Assembly: GCA_963704005.1 (NCBI GenBank)
Contig: CAVPGJ010000005.1
Span: 124,001 to 188,000 of the forward strand
DNA from: AC-32 sp963704005
GTDB taxonomy: Bacteria > Actinomycetota > Thermoleophilia > Gaiellales > Gaiellaceae
Length of the DNA: 64,000 nucleotides
Direction of reading: 5' to 3'
Part shown: positions 54,443-62,132 of the stretch, in pieces
Numbering within the stretch: position 1 is the first letter of the stretch
Layout of the letters: every line of letters starts with the position of its first letter
Notes under the pieces: model-generated
What the model saw: the letters and a program-made list of their open reading frames with translations, nothing else
Database searches by the model: none
Told to the model about the DNA's origin: nothing
Position numbers and translations under genes: made by a program

Positions 54443-55312
54443 ATGCGCGTCGCCGTCGTCGGCCACGTCGAGTGGGTCGAGTTCGCCCACGTCCAGCACG
54501 TGCCGGCGCCCGGCGAGATCGTGCAGGCGTCCGAGACGTGGCAGGCGGCCGCAGGCGGAGGAGCGGTCGCGGCGGTGCAGCTCGCCCGCCTTGCCGGCGA
54601 GTGTGTCTTCCTCACTGCGCTGGGCGACGAGGAGCTCGGCCGGCGAGCGGCGAAAGAGCTCGAGGCACTCGGCGTTCGCGTCGAGGCGGTCTGGCGAGAC
54701 GAGCCGCAGCGGCGGGCCTTCGTCCACCTGGACGCAGCGGCTGAGAGGACGATCACGGTGATCGGCGAGCGGATGGGCCCGCACGGAGGTGACCCGCTGC
54801 CGTGGGAGGAGCTCGAGGGCGCTGACGCCATCTACTTCACGGCCGGCGACGCCGCTGCGGTTCACAAGGCACGGGTGGGAAAGACGCTGGTTACGACGCC
54901 TCGAGCGTTGGACGCCCTCGTGCCGGCGCACGTGGAGATCGACATGCTCGTCTGCAGCGCGAACGATTCCGGCGAACGCCTCGGAGCGCGCGAGCTGGAC
55001 CCGGCGCCGCGATTCGTCGCCGAAACCGAGGGTGCCGCGGGCGGATGGCTCTCCGGTCGAGACGGGACGAGCAGGCGCTGGGCCGCCGCGCCGCTCCCGG
55101 GGCCGGCCGGGGACGCCTACGGGGCCGGCGACTCGTTTGCGGCGGGCGTCACGTTCGGCCTCGCGAGCGGGCTCTCGGCCGAGGAGGCAGTCGCACTCGG
55201 TGCGCGCTGCGGCGCCGCCTGTATGACCGGCCGCGGCCCTTACGAGGCCCGACTCGACGTTTCTGAACTGATGCCCCCAGTGAGCAACCTGCTCGGCGAG
55301 AGTCAACCGTGA
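54443..55312 (+). CDS. PfkB-family carbohydrate kinase
   Basis: The 289-residue protein has the ribokinase fold: N-terminal VAVVGHVEWVEF and AAAGGGAVAAVQLARL (sugar site GG region), LGDEELGRRAAKELEALGV, and the C-terminal ATP/anion-hole motif GPAGDAYGAGDSFAAGVTFGLA with the catalytic aspartate of GAGDSF. The sugar cannot be predicted. It ends close to a strong hairpin shared with the convergent htrA gene. Confidence 0.88.
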   Translation: MRVAVVGHVEWVEFAHVQHVPAPGEIVQASETWQAAAGGGAVAAVQLARLAGECVFLTALGDEELGRRAAKELEALGVRVEAVWRDEPQRRAFVHLDAAAERTITVIGERMGPHGGDPLPWEELEGADAIYFTAGDAAAVHKARVGKTLVTTPRALDALVPAHVEIDMLVCSANDSGERLGARELDPAPRFVAETEGAAGGWLSGRDGTSRRWAAAPLPGPAGDAYGAGDSFAAGVTFGLASGLSAEEAVALGARCGAACMTGRGPYEARLDVSELMPPVSNLLGESQP

Positions 55313-55351
55313 AAAAGGAAGGAGGCCCGGGCAGGCGGCGGGCCTCCTTCC
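55312..55351 (-). terminator. Strong terminator of htrA
   Basis: GGAAGGAGGCCCG and CGGGCCTCCTTCC form a perfect 13-bp stem (55317-55351). On the minus strand it is followed by five Ts, so it terminates htrA. The stem may also stop the convergent PfkB transcript. Confidence 0.85.
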
Positions 55352-55430
55352 TGGCCCCGGCAGGCCGAGCTGGCGATCGGCCCACCGGGAACTTGGCCCC
55401 AGGGGGTTGGGGCCGTCCTGGGCAGTCAGC

Positions 55431-56621
55431 TCAAGGGGATGGCTGCCGCCCGAGCTTGACGTCGAGGCTTGTCCTCGAGCTGCCGCGCCAGATCTCCAGG
55501 GAGACCCTGTCGCCGGGCTTCTTGCTCGAGATCACGTCGTGAAGCCGTTCGATGCTGCCGAGCGGCACGCCGTCGGCGCTGACGATCAGGTCGCCGCCGA
55601 GCGGGTACGACTCGCCATTCGCGAGCACCTTCTGCGTGCCCGCGCGCAGGCCGGCCTTCGCCGCCGCGCTGCCGGGCTGAACGCTCGCCACGAGCACGCC
55701 CCGCGAGGCCGGCAGGCGGAAGAGCTTCGCGATCGACGGCGTCACCGCCTGGCCGGTGATCCCGAGGAAGGCGTGCTCGGCGTGGCCGGTCTTGATGACC
55801 TCGGCCGCAACCGTCTTGACGGTGTTGATCGGAACCGCGAAGCCGACGCCGACGTTGCCGCCGTTCCCGCTCTGGATCTGGGAGTTGACGCCGATCACGG
55901 AGCCGCTCGCATCGAGCAGCGGGCCGCCCGAGTTGCCCTTGTTCAGGGCTGCGTCGGTCTGGATCACGTGGTCGATCGAGTACTGCTGGGCCGGCGCCTG
56001 GATCACGCGCTGCAGCGCGCTGACGATCCCGGCGGTGACCGTGCGGTCGAGGCCGAACGGGTTGCCGATCGCAACCACAGGGTCGCCCACGTGAACGACG
56101 TCCGAGTTCCCGAGCGGGAGCGGCGAGAGCGCCCGCGCGTGTGCGTCGACCTGGAGCACGGCCACGTCCGTGCTCGGGTCCGAGCCGACGATCCGGGCCC
56201 TGACGCTCTCGTTGTCCGAGAAGCTGACCCGGACCGAGCGCGCGCCGGCGATCACGTGGTAGTTGGTGACGATATGGCCGGCCTTGTCGATCACGAAGCC
56301 GGAGCCGAGCGCCTCCTGGCTCTGGCTCTGCGGGACCGAGAAGCCGAAGAACGGGTCGATCGACGGCGTCTTGACGACCTGGGTGGCCGTGACCTGAACG
56401 ACGCCCGGCGCCGCGCGGCGGTAGATCTGGTTGACCGAGAGCGCCTTGTTGCTCTGGAAGGCGGTCGGGCTCGCGGCCGCGGGGACCGCCTGCAGCTCGC
56501 GCACCGTGGTGGTGCTCGACGCGAAGGTGCCGAGTGCGGCCGCCGCGCCGAGCGCGACCGCGCCGCCGATGACCGCCGAAACGACGAGCACGCCGAGCGC
56601 AAGGGGAGAACGCGCTGCCAC
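55431..56621 (-). CDS. HtrA/DegP-like serine protease
   Basis: The 396-residue protein has an N-terminal membrane anchor (about 6-32), a chymotrypsin-fold domain with triad H122 (IVTNYHVIAG), D152 (PSTDVAVLQ) and S231 (KGNSGGPLLDASG), and one C-terminal PDZ domain (about 285-385, GVLVASVQPGSAAAKAGLRAG). This is the layout of actinobacterial membrane-tethered HtrA quality-control proteases. It ends before the terminator at 55312. Confidence 0.94.
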   Translation of the reverse strand: MAARSPLALGVLVVSAVIGGAVALGAAAALGTFASSTTTVRELQAVPAAASPTAFQSNKALSVNQIYRRAAPGVVQVTATQVVKTPSIDPFFGFSVPQSQSQEALGSGFVIDKAGHIVTNYHVIAGARSVRVSFSDNESVRARIVGSDPSTDVAVLQVDAHARALSPLPLGNSDVVHVGDPVVAIGNPFGLDRTVTAGIVSALQRVIQAPAQQYSIDHVIQTDAALNKGNSGGPLLDASGSVIGVNSQIQSGNGGNVGVGFAVPINTVKTVAAEVIKTGHAEHAFLGITGQAVTPSIAKLFRLPASRGVLVASVQPGSAAAKAGLRAGTQKVLANGESYPLGGDLIVSADGVPLGSIERLHDVISSKKPGDRVSLEIWRGSSRTSLDVKLGRQPSP

Positions 56622-57010
56622 GAGCCCCGTTATAACGAGGCCGTATTCAGCCCCCGTTGCGCGGGATTAAGGCTGCGTTAAGCCGTGCGGCGCCCGGATC
56701 GCCAGTAACCATGCATGCGGGAGAAGGGCGCCGAAGCGCGTGCTTGGCTCTGTGCCCGCCGGCCAGTCCGGTGTGACGGACGCGCTAACCCGGCTCGTCA
56801 CCCAGAGTTCGACCGCGGAGGACGGCACAGTCGAATGGGCGCTAGGCCCCGATCGTGTTCACCCAAGTGAAATCCGACCTGCGTCTTCGTTGAGCTGGCT
56901 CTGCATCGTAGGTTGGTGAGGTTGGGGGACACGGGTTGCCGGGCCCATTCCGGTACCGAGCGAAAGTGATCGCAGGTGCTCGCTTACACGAACAACCCGA
57001 GTATCTGGGA
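56622..57010. other. 389-base gap between htrA and an MFS gene
   Basis: This region holds the divergent promoters of the two genes and no credible coding region. The MFS frame is open back to a TTG at 56936, but the codons there do not look like transporter sequence. AGTCCGGTGTGACGGAC around 56765-56781 is a small dyad. No known riboswitch core is complete. Confidence 0.4.
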
Positions 57011-58648
57011 GTGACGACCGCGCCGACCGCATCTTCTGCTGCTGCCAAGGCTTCGGGTCTGGTGCTGCTCACGTTGGCGTCGGCGCAGTTCGTCATGGCC
57101 CTGGACATGACGGTGATGAACACGGCGATCGCGACGGTCGCCAAGGACGTCGGGACCGATGTGACCGGGATCCAGCTGGCGATCACGCTGTACACGCTGG
57201 TGATGGCGTCTTTCATGATCACCGGCGGGAGGGTCGGGGAGATCATCGGCCGGAAGCGTGCGTTCACGATCGGCTGCGTCGTCTACGCGTGCGGGTCGCT
57301 GACGACGGCGCTTTCTCACAGCCTGCCGGTGTTGATCATCGGCTGGTCGTTTCTGGAGGGCTTCGGCGCGGTGTTGATCTTTCCGGCAATCGTCGCGCTC
57401 ATCGCCTCGAACTTCGGCAAGCCGGACCGTCCACGCGCATACGGGCTCGTGGCGGCTGCCGGCGCGATGGCCGCCGCGGTGGGGCCGGTGGTCGGCGGCT
57501 TCTTCACGAGCTATGCCTCGTGGCGGTGGGTGTTCGTCAGCGAGGTGCTGATCGTGATCGTGATCCTCGCCCTGGCGCGGCGGGTGAACGACACACCGCC
57601 CGAGAAGGGCGCCAAGCTCGACCTGGTCGGCACGGCGCTGTCGGCCACCGGCCTCGGTTTGATCGTGATCGGCACCTTGAAGTCGGGTGCGTGGGGGTTC
57701 GTGCGGGCCAAGCCGGGTGCTCCCGAGTGGCTCGGGCTCTCGCCGGTGATCTGGCTCGTGCTCGCGGGCTGCGTGGTGGTGTGCCTGTTCGCGATGTGGG
57801 AGAACCGGCGTATCGCGCACGGCCAGGCTGCGCTGATCGACCCGAAGATGCTGCGGAACATCCAGCTGCGCGACGGCGTCACCTCGTTCTTCTTCCTGTT
57901 CCTGGTGCAGGCCGGGATCTTCTTCGTCGTTCCGCTGTTCCTGTCGGTTGCGCTCGGTCTGTCGGCGGTCGCAACGGGCGTGCATCTGCTGCCGATGTCG
58001 CTGATGCTGCTGCTCTTCGCCGCCGGAGTCCCCAAGCTGTTCCCGCACGCGAACCCGCGGCTGGTCATCCGCCTCGGCTTCATTGCCCTCTTCGGTGCGC
58101 TCGTGCTCCTCCTCGCCCTGCTCGACTACGGCGCCGGAGCGGAGATCGTCACCTGGCCACTGCTGCTCGCGGGAGCCGGGATCGGCTCGATCGCCTCCCA
58201 GCTGGGAGCCGTGACCGTGTCGGCGGTGCCCGACGAGCAGAGCGGCGAGGTGGGCGGAATCCAGAACACCGGGACACAGCTGGGTGCGTCGATCGGCACC
58301 GCGCTAGCGGGCGCCGTCCTCATCTCGGCGCTGACCGCCTCGTTCCTCACCGGTGTCCAGAACAACCCGGCCGTGCCCGACCGTGTCGCCGCCAAGGCAC
58401 AGACGAGCCTCGCCGGCGGCGTCCCGTTCATTTCGGACCCCGACCTGAAGGCCGCGCTCTCCGACGCGCACGTCCCGCCGCGGACGGCCGACGCGATCGT
58501 GCAGACAAACGAGAAGAGCCGGATCGACGGGCTCCGCGTCGCCGTCTCGATCCTCGCGCTCTTCGCGCTCGTCGCCCTGCTGTTCACCGGGGGCATCCCG
58601 ACGATCCAACCCGGCGCCCAACCCAAACCGAGCGCAGCATCGACATAG
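57011..58648 (+). CDS. MFS transporter, DHA2 type
   Basis: The protein of about 545 residues has about 14 membrane helices. Motif D1-like LDMTVMNTAIATVAKDVG is in helix 1, motif A GGRVGEIIGRKRAFTIG in the 2-3 loop, and motif C AVGPVVGGFFTSYASWRWVFVSEV in helix 5. A long loop near residue 450-500 separates the last two helices. GTG 57011 is preferred to the upstream TTG. The last 75 bases and following spacer recur in damaged form at 59313-59386. Confidence 0.88.
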   Translation: MTTAPTASSAAAKASGLVLLTLASAQFVMALDMTVMNTAIATVAKDVGTDVTGIQLAITLYTLVMASFMITGGRVGEIIGRKRAFTIGCVVYACGSLTTALSHSLPVLIIGWSFLEGFGAVLIFPAIVALIASNFGKPDRPRAYGLVAAAGAMAAAVGPVVGGFFTSYASWRWVFVSEVLIVIVILALARRVNDTPPEKGAKLDLVGTALSATGLGLIVIGTLKSGAWGFVRAKPGAPEWLGLSPVIWLVLAGCVVVCLFAMWENRRIAHGQAALIDPKMLRNIQLRDGVTSFFFLFLVQAGIFFVVPLFLSVALGLSAVATGVHLLPMSLMLLLFAAGVPKLFPHANPRLVIRLGFIALFGALVLLLALLDYGAGAEIVTWPLLLAGAGIGSIASQLGAVTVSAVPDEQSGEVGGIQNTGTQLGASIGTALAGAVLISALTASFLTGVQNNPAVPDRVAAKAQTSLAGGVPFISDPDLKAALSDAHVPPRTADAIVQTNEKSRIDGLRVAVSILALFALVALLFTGGIPTIQPGAQPKPSAAST

Positions 58649-58650
58649 CC

Positions 58651-58746
58651 ATGGGCCAACGATGCCCAGACCAGAACGAACGCGACTATCGAGCCCTACA
58701 AGAGGCCGTGAAGAAGGGCCGGGTGAAGGCCGAAACCGGGCTGTGA
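58651..58746 (+). pseudogene. C-terminal remnant of a DUF2252 gene
   Basis: The 31-codon frame ends in DQNERDYRALQEAVKKGRVKAETGL, which matches the C-terminus of the intact DUF2252 protein at 62133-63587 (NQNERDYNTLSKAVKNGNITAETGV) at 15 of 25 positions. Nothing of the other 450 residues remains. An ATG was placed in front by chance or by deletion. Confidence 0.75.
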
Positions 58747-58782
58747 CCGCCTGGTGGACAACACGAAACGGAGGTGAGCACG

Positions 58783-59247
58783 ATGGATGAGAAGCAGATC
58801 GCAGAGCTCGAAGCCGAGGAATCGATGTTCGTGCAGACAGCGCAGGGCATCACGAGCGACGGCGGGACCCTCACGCTACGCGGGATCACGCCCTCGACGC
58901 TCTATTTCTCCGACCGACCCCAGCGGATCGTCGGGCACATGGCCACGGGGGACTTCGTCGACCTGTGGGACGAAGGCGACAACAGCTTCCAGGCCGACCC
59001 GCCAAACGCGGTGCTCGCGTTCCTCGAGCCGGGCGACGAGGTGCCCGAGGACGCCGTGGTGGTGATCCAGGAGCCGCGCCTCGACGACGGAGAGCTCTCG
59101 TACTCGATCGAGGTCCTCGACGGGAAGGTTCCGGCGAAGGCCGGGCCCGTGACCCTGTTCATCGACCCGTTCGGCAGGCCGCTTTCGCCCGTGTCGGTCT
59201 GCGGCATGCGGAGGCGCGAGCGGAGGCGCGATCGGCGAGGAATCTGA
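58783..59247 (+). CDS. Hypothetical protein, 154 residues
   Basis: ATG 58783 has a GGAGGTGA site. The protein starts with an acidic helix (MDEKQIAELEAEESMFVQTAQG), followed by strand-rich sequence (LTLRGITPSTLYFSDRPQRIVGHMATGDFVDLWD, then AVLAFLEPGDEVPEDAVVVIQEPRL) and a very basic tail. The middle looks like a folded domain of a known but uncharacterised type. I cannot name it. It lies between gene remnants, so it may be foreign or part of a rearranged block. Confidence 0.65.
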   Translation: MDEKQIAELEAEESMFVQTAQGITSDGGTLTLRGITPSTLYFSDRPQRIVGHMATGDFVDLWDEGDNSFQADPPNAVLAFLEPGDEVPEDAVVVIQEPRLDDGELSYSIEVLDGKVPAKAGPVTLFIDPFGRPLSPVSVCGMRRRERRRDRRGI

Positions 59248-59312
59248 CGGGTGAGAAGACCGGGGGCGCCGTAGAGGCGGCGTCCCCGAAACAGGTGTTG
59301 TTCCCTGTGCGT

Positions 59313-59386
59313 CCTGCTGTTCACCGGGAGGCATCCCGAATCCAACCCGGCGCCCAACCCAAACTCAACTCAGCGCGAACATAGCC
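59313..59386 (+). pseudogene. Degenerate duplicate of the MFS 3' end
   Basis: CCTGCTGTTCACCGGG, CATCCCGA, ATCCAACCCGGCGCCCAACC and ACATAGCC recur in order from 58576-58650, with small indels and substitutions between. The frame is broken. It shows that the junction after the MFS gene was duplicated. Confidence 0.8.
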
Positions 59387-59542
59387 ATGAGCAGCCCCGA
59401 GACGACATCTGGTCATGGTCGTGTCCAGGCGGTGCGGATGCTGGCGCAGAACGGGTTCGACGCCCGTGTTGTCTCCGGCGGGATGTCACATGCCATCCTC
59501 TCGCCCGCGCGAGTTCTCTCGCGTCCGTTGGGGTTCACCTGA
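59387..59542 (+). pseudogene. Rhodanese-domain C-terminal remnant
   Basis: The 51-codon frame contains GHGRVQAVRMLAQNGFDARVVSGGMSHA. This resembles the end of a rhodanese domain, from the loop after the active-site cysteine (G-x-R-S-x-x-A) to the GGM segment. The cysteine and all before it are missing, so it cannot be an active sulfurtransferase. Confidence 0.6.
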
Positions 59543-59674
59543 GTGATTCCGGTCGGCCTCCCGCCCGCCGGGGGGCCGACGGCGTAACGTCAAGAGCGTG
59601 CCACAAGCAGACGGTCCTTCGGATCGTGTAGCGGCGTCGACGACCGCACAGTTCGTCGAGACAAGGAGATCCTC

Positions 59675-60007
59675 ATGCCTGAACTGACCGAGACACCAGT
59701 TCTCGATCTGCTCGCCAGCATGACCGCCGACTCGATCGAGGCGTCGAGCCTCGATCCCGACAAGGTCATGCTCGTACGCATCGCCGCCCTCGTGGCGATG
59801 GACGCTCCGCCCGTCTCATACCTGTACAACCTCGGCGCGGCCCGCGAGATCGACGTCGACGCGGACGAGGTTCGCGGCGTCCTCGCTGCGATCGCGCCCA
59901 TCGTGGGAACGGCACGCGTTGCGTCGGCGACGAGCAAGATCGTGCGCGCGCTCGGCATCGCAATCGACCTCGCTGAGCTCGAGGCCGACGAGGCGCAGGA
60001 GGCATAA
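59675..60007 (+). CDS. Carboxymuconolactone decarboxylase-like (AhpD-fold) protein
   Basis: The 110-residue protein has the AhpD-like helical pattern: SSLDPDKVMLVRIAALVAMDAPPVSYLYNLGAAREIDVDADEVRGVLAAIAPIVGTARVASATSKI. The C-x-x-C pair of active AhpD is absent, so peroxidase-type thiol chemistry is unlikely. AAGGAGAT precedes the ATG. A 14-bp inverted repeat follows. Confidence 0.82.
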   Translation: MPELTETPVLDLLASMTADSIEASSLDPDKVMLVRIAALVAMDAPPVSYLYNLGAAREIDVDADEVRGVLAAIAPIVGTARVASATSKIVRALGIAIDLAELEADEAQEA

Positions 60008-60025
60008 GCCTTCAGCGCCCTCGAT

Positions 60026-60063
60026 GACAGGGTCAGACCCGCCGCGTGCGGTCTGACCCTGTC
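60026..60063. terminator. Perfect 14-bp inverted repeat carrying GGGTCAGACC words
   Basis: GACAGGGTCAGACC and GGTCTGACCCTGTC pair perfectly around a 10-base loop. The arms include the GGTCTGACC core of the GGGGTCTGACCCC words found inside genes. Six Cs rather than Ts follow, so it is a transcription terminator only by position. Confidence 0.55.
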
Positions 60064-60099
60064 CCCCCGCGCGAGTAGGCGCTCGCGGCACTCGACGGG

Positions 60100-60423
60100 T
60101 CAGCTGCTGGGCGGCGCGGCGAGCCCGCGCGATCGGTACTCGTGCATCGGTTTGCTCTCCATCGCAGGAGCACGTTTGTCCGCGGCGGTCCGGTACCAGT
60201 TGGCGTAACGGCTCACCAGCACCACCGCGAGCGTCGCCTCCGCCAATGTCCGCACGGTCGAACTCGTGGGACGCACCGAAAGGTCATTCAGTACCAGCGG
60301 CCCCACGAGCACGCCGACCGCGGTCACCACCATCGCCGGCGTCACCGGCGTGCTCGAGAGACGCCGCGATACCGCAGCCACCAGCAGCAACGTCAGACCA
60401 ATAATCGCGAGCCCGGAACTCAC
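60100..60423 (-). pseudogene. N-terminal fragment of a cation:proton antiporter
   Basis: The 107-residue frame begins SSGLAIIGLTLLLVAAVSRRLSSTPVTPAMVVTAVGVLVGP and continues VRPTSSTVRTLAEATLAVVLVS, the first three helices of a CPA1/NhaP-type antiporter. It then runs into unrelated polar sequence (YANWYRTAADKRAPAMESKP) and stops. The remaining nine or so helices are absent, so it is probably a broken gene. Confidence 0.65.
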
Positions 60424-60477
60424 CGCTTACCCGTGCGAACTCCTTGGCGTGGTGTCACGAAGCTCTCTGCAAGCAAC

Positions 60478-61536
60478 TCACGCGGGTGCCGGCGCGGCCT
60501 TTGCCGAACGTTTTTGCATGCCGTCCGCAATGAACATGACCACCACAGCGATCCCCACGCCAACGAACGTGAAGAGCACCCGGCGGCCCTCGGCCGCATA
60601 GTTGGTGGGGTGTGGCAGGTCTGCGGCGATGAGGGCCGCACTTGCGATGGCAGCCGTGTAGTAGGCGTAGTTCACGGCATGGATGGAAGCCCCGATCGCG
60701 GCCAGGAGGATGATGATCACTACCAAGGCGTCCTTGTCGTGGACTGCCAGCAAGATCGGTATGGCCACGACAGCGCCCATGCCCGCACCGATGACACGCT
60801 GGAGGCCCACCAGCCTGGACTGCTCAATGCTCGGCTTCATGGCGATCAGCGTGGCGATCACCATCCAATCCGCATTAGGCTCGTGGAACCCGTAGGCGAT
60901 GGCGGCGGATGCTGCGAGGGCCAGAGCCCGTATCAGGGCGAAGAGCACCACCGGTCGGGTGAGTTCGACCGGACTGAAGGGCTCACCGGGGAGGTCGATG
61001 ACGGGACGTGGCTTCCATTTGCGCCTGCTCAGCAACCACACGACGCCGATCAACGCGATCCACGATGCCGATCCGATCAGCCACGCCAGCGCCTGGTCCC
61101 ATCCGCTGGTCTTGATCCGATCGGCGCGGTAACTGGCCGGCAGGAAGACAGCGACGACGAACCAGATGTTGAGCAGCAGCCCCACGCTGAATCGATGCAG
61201 TCCGAACTTCACCGCCAACCCGGCCGACAACGTGACCACGAAGAGGGCGAGCACCACGAATCCCCAGGCGTGTGTTCCGACGAAAAACGCCACGGCGGTC
61301 ACCGCCGCACCGCCAAGGCCGAAGGCACCCATCCCCCACGCCCGCTTCCGGTATTCACCGCCCGGGTCGCTCAGGGCGGTGGTGAGAACGGCGAAGATGA
61401 CGCTGACGACGTACTTCTGTTGGTCAAGCTGGGCGATGGCGAACCAGATCACCAGCAGGATTCCGCCAATGGCCACGCCGCCGGGCAGACTGAATCCCTT
61501 CCGATTGACCGAAAACACCTTGGTGAGTTGGCTCAT
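60478..61536 (-). CDS. FUSC-like membrane protein
   Basis: The 352-residue protein has about ten hydrophobic helices in two similar halves, with the FUSC-type segment AIAYGFHEPNADWMVIATLIAMKPSIEQSRLVGLQRVIGAGMGAVVAIPILLAV. Related proteins export aromatic acids or act in stress tolerance. The ATG at 61536 starts MSQLTKVFSVNRKGFSLPGG. The gap to the next gene (61537-61820) shows nothing recognisable. Confidence 0.82.
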   Translation of the reverse strand: MSQLTKVFSVNRKGFSLPGGVAIGGILLVIWFAIAQLDQQKYVVSVIFAVLTTALSDPGGEYRKRAWGMGAFGLGGAAVTAVAFFVGTHAWGFVVLALFVVTLSAGLAVKFGLHRFSVGLLLNIWFVVAVFLPASYRADRIKTSGWDQALAWLIGSASWIALIGVVWLLSRRKWKPRPVIDLPGEPFSPVELTRPVVLFALIRALALAASAAIAYGFHEPNADWMVIATLIAMKPSIEQSRLVGLQRVIGAGMGAVVAIPILLAVHDKDALVVIIILLAAIGASIHAVNYAYYTAAIASAALIAADLPHPTNYAAEGRRVLFTFVGVGIAVVVMFIADGMQKRSAKAAPAPA

Positions 61537-61820
61537 GAGTCAGGTCAGGCCGTCGCTCGGCCCATGAGGGTGACATGTCCGGTCTGTGCCACGTCCGGCA
61601 AGAGCCTCTCACACGGCCGTAGGCGGCACCCGGCGGGCAATCGGAATCACCAGGGTGAATAACCCTCGTTCCCGCAAACCCCGGCCCAGAAGGTGCAACT
61701 CTTCGAGAGACAGGCCGAGGCCGCAGCACCCGTCGCGAGCTAAGGAATCAGCGATCCCTGTCGCCGTCAACGGGAGACGAGCGCAACCGACATCCATCCG
61801 AGAGAAAGAGAGCCCCGACT

Positions 61821-62060
61821 ATGACTCTTCTTGCCGACAGCTATCCGTTCCTGAACATCATGTGGTCGATGTTCATCTTCTGCGCCCTCGTGATCTGGGT
61901 TGGCTTCGTGATCTGGATTTTGATCGACAACTTCAAGCGCCACGACCACAGTGGCTGGGCGAAAGTCGGGTGGCTGCTTTTCATCATGTTCGTGCCGCTG
62001 ATCGGTGCGATCTGCTACATCATCTCGCGGCCGGTGATGCCCGACGAGGCGACGGTCTGA
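61821..62060 (+). CDS. PLDc_N-domain small membrane protein
   Basis: The 79-residue protein has two membrane helices, about 12-36 and 47-68, with the PLDc_N pattern W-x-x-F-x-x-F-x-x-x-I-x-x-G-x-x-I-x-I. This is followed by DNFKRHDHSGWAKVGWLLFIMFVPLIGAICYIISRP. The domain is normally the membrane anchor of cardiolipin synthase but often stands alone in actinobacteria. Confidence 0.85.
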   Translation: MTLLADSYPFLNIMWSMFIFCALVIWVGFVIWILIDNFKRHDHSGWAKVGWLLFIMFVPLIGAICYIISRPVMPDEATV

Positions 62061-62132
62061 GTTGGCTGAATCGTCCTTCTGAAAGAGAGGGGATTCGATC
62101 GAACGAAGCGAGCGAGGTTGGGAGGGAACTGA

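Noticed and set aside
56750..56810. Cobalamin-riboswitch-like stretch before the MFS gene
   Set aside because: AGTCCGGTGTGACGGAC recalls part of the core, but the B12 box and the other conserved blocks are absent.
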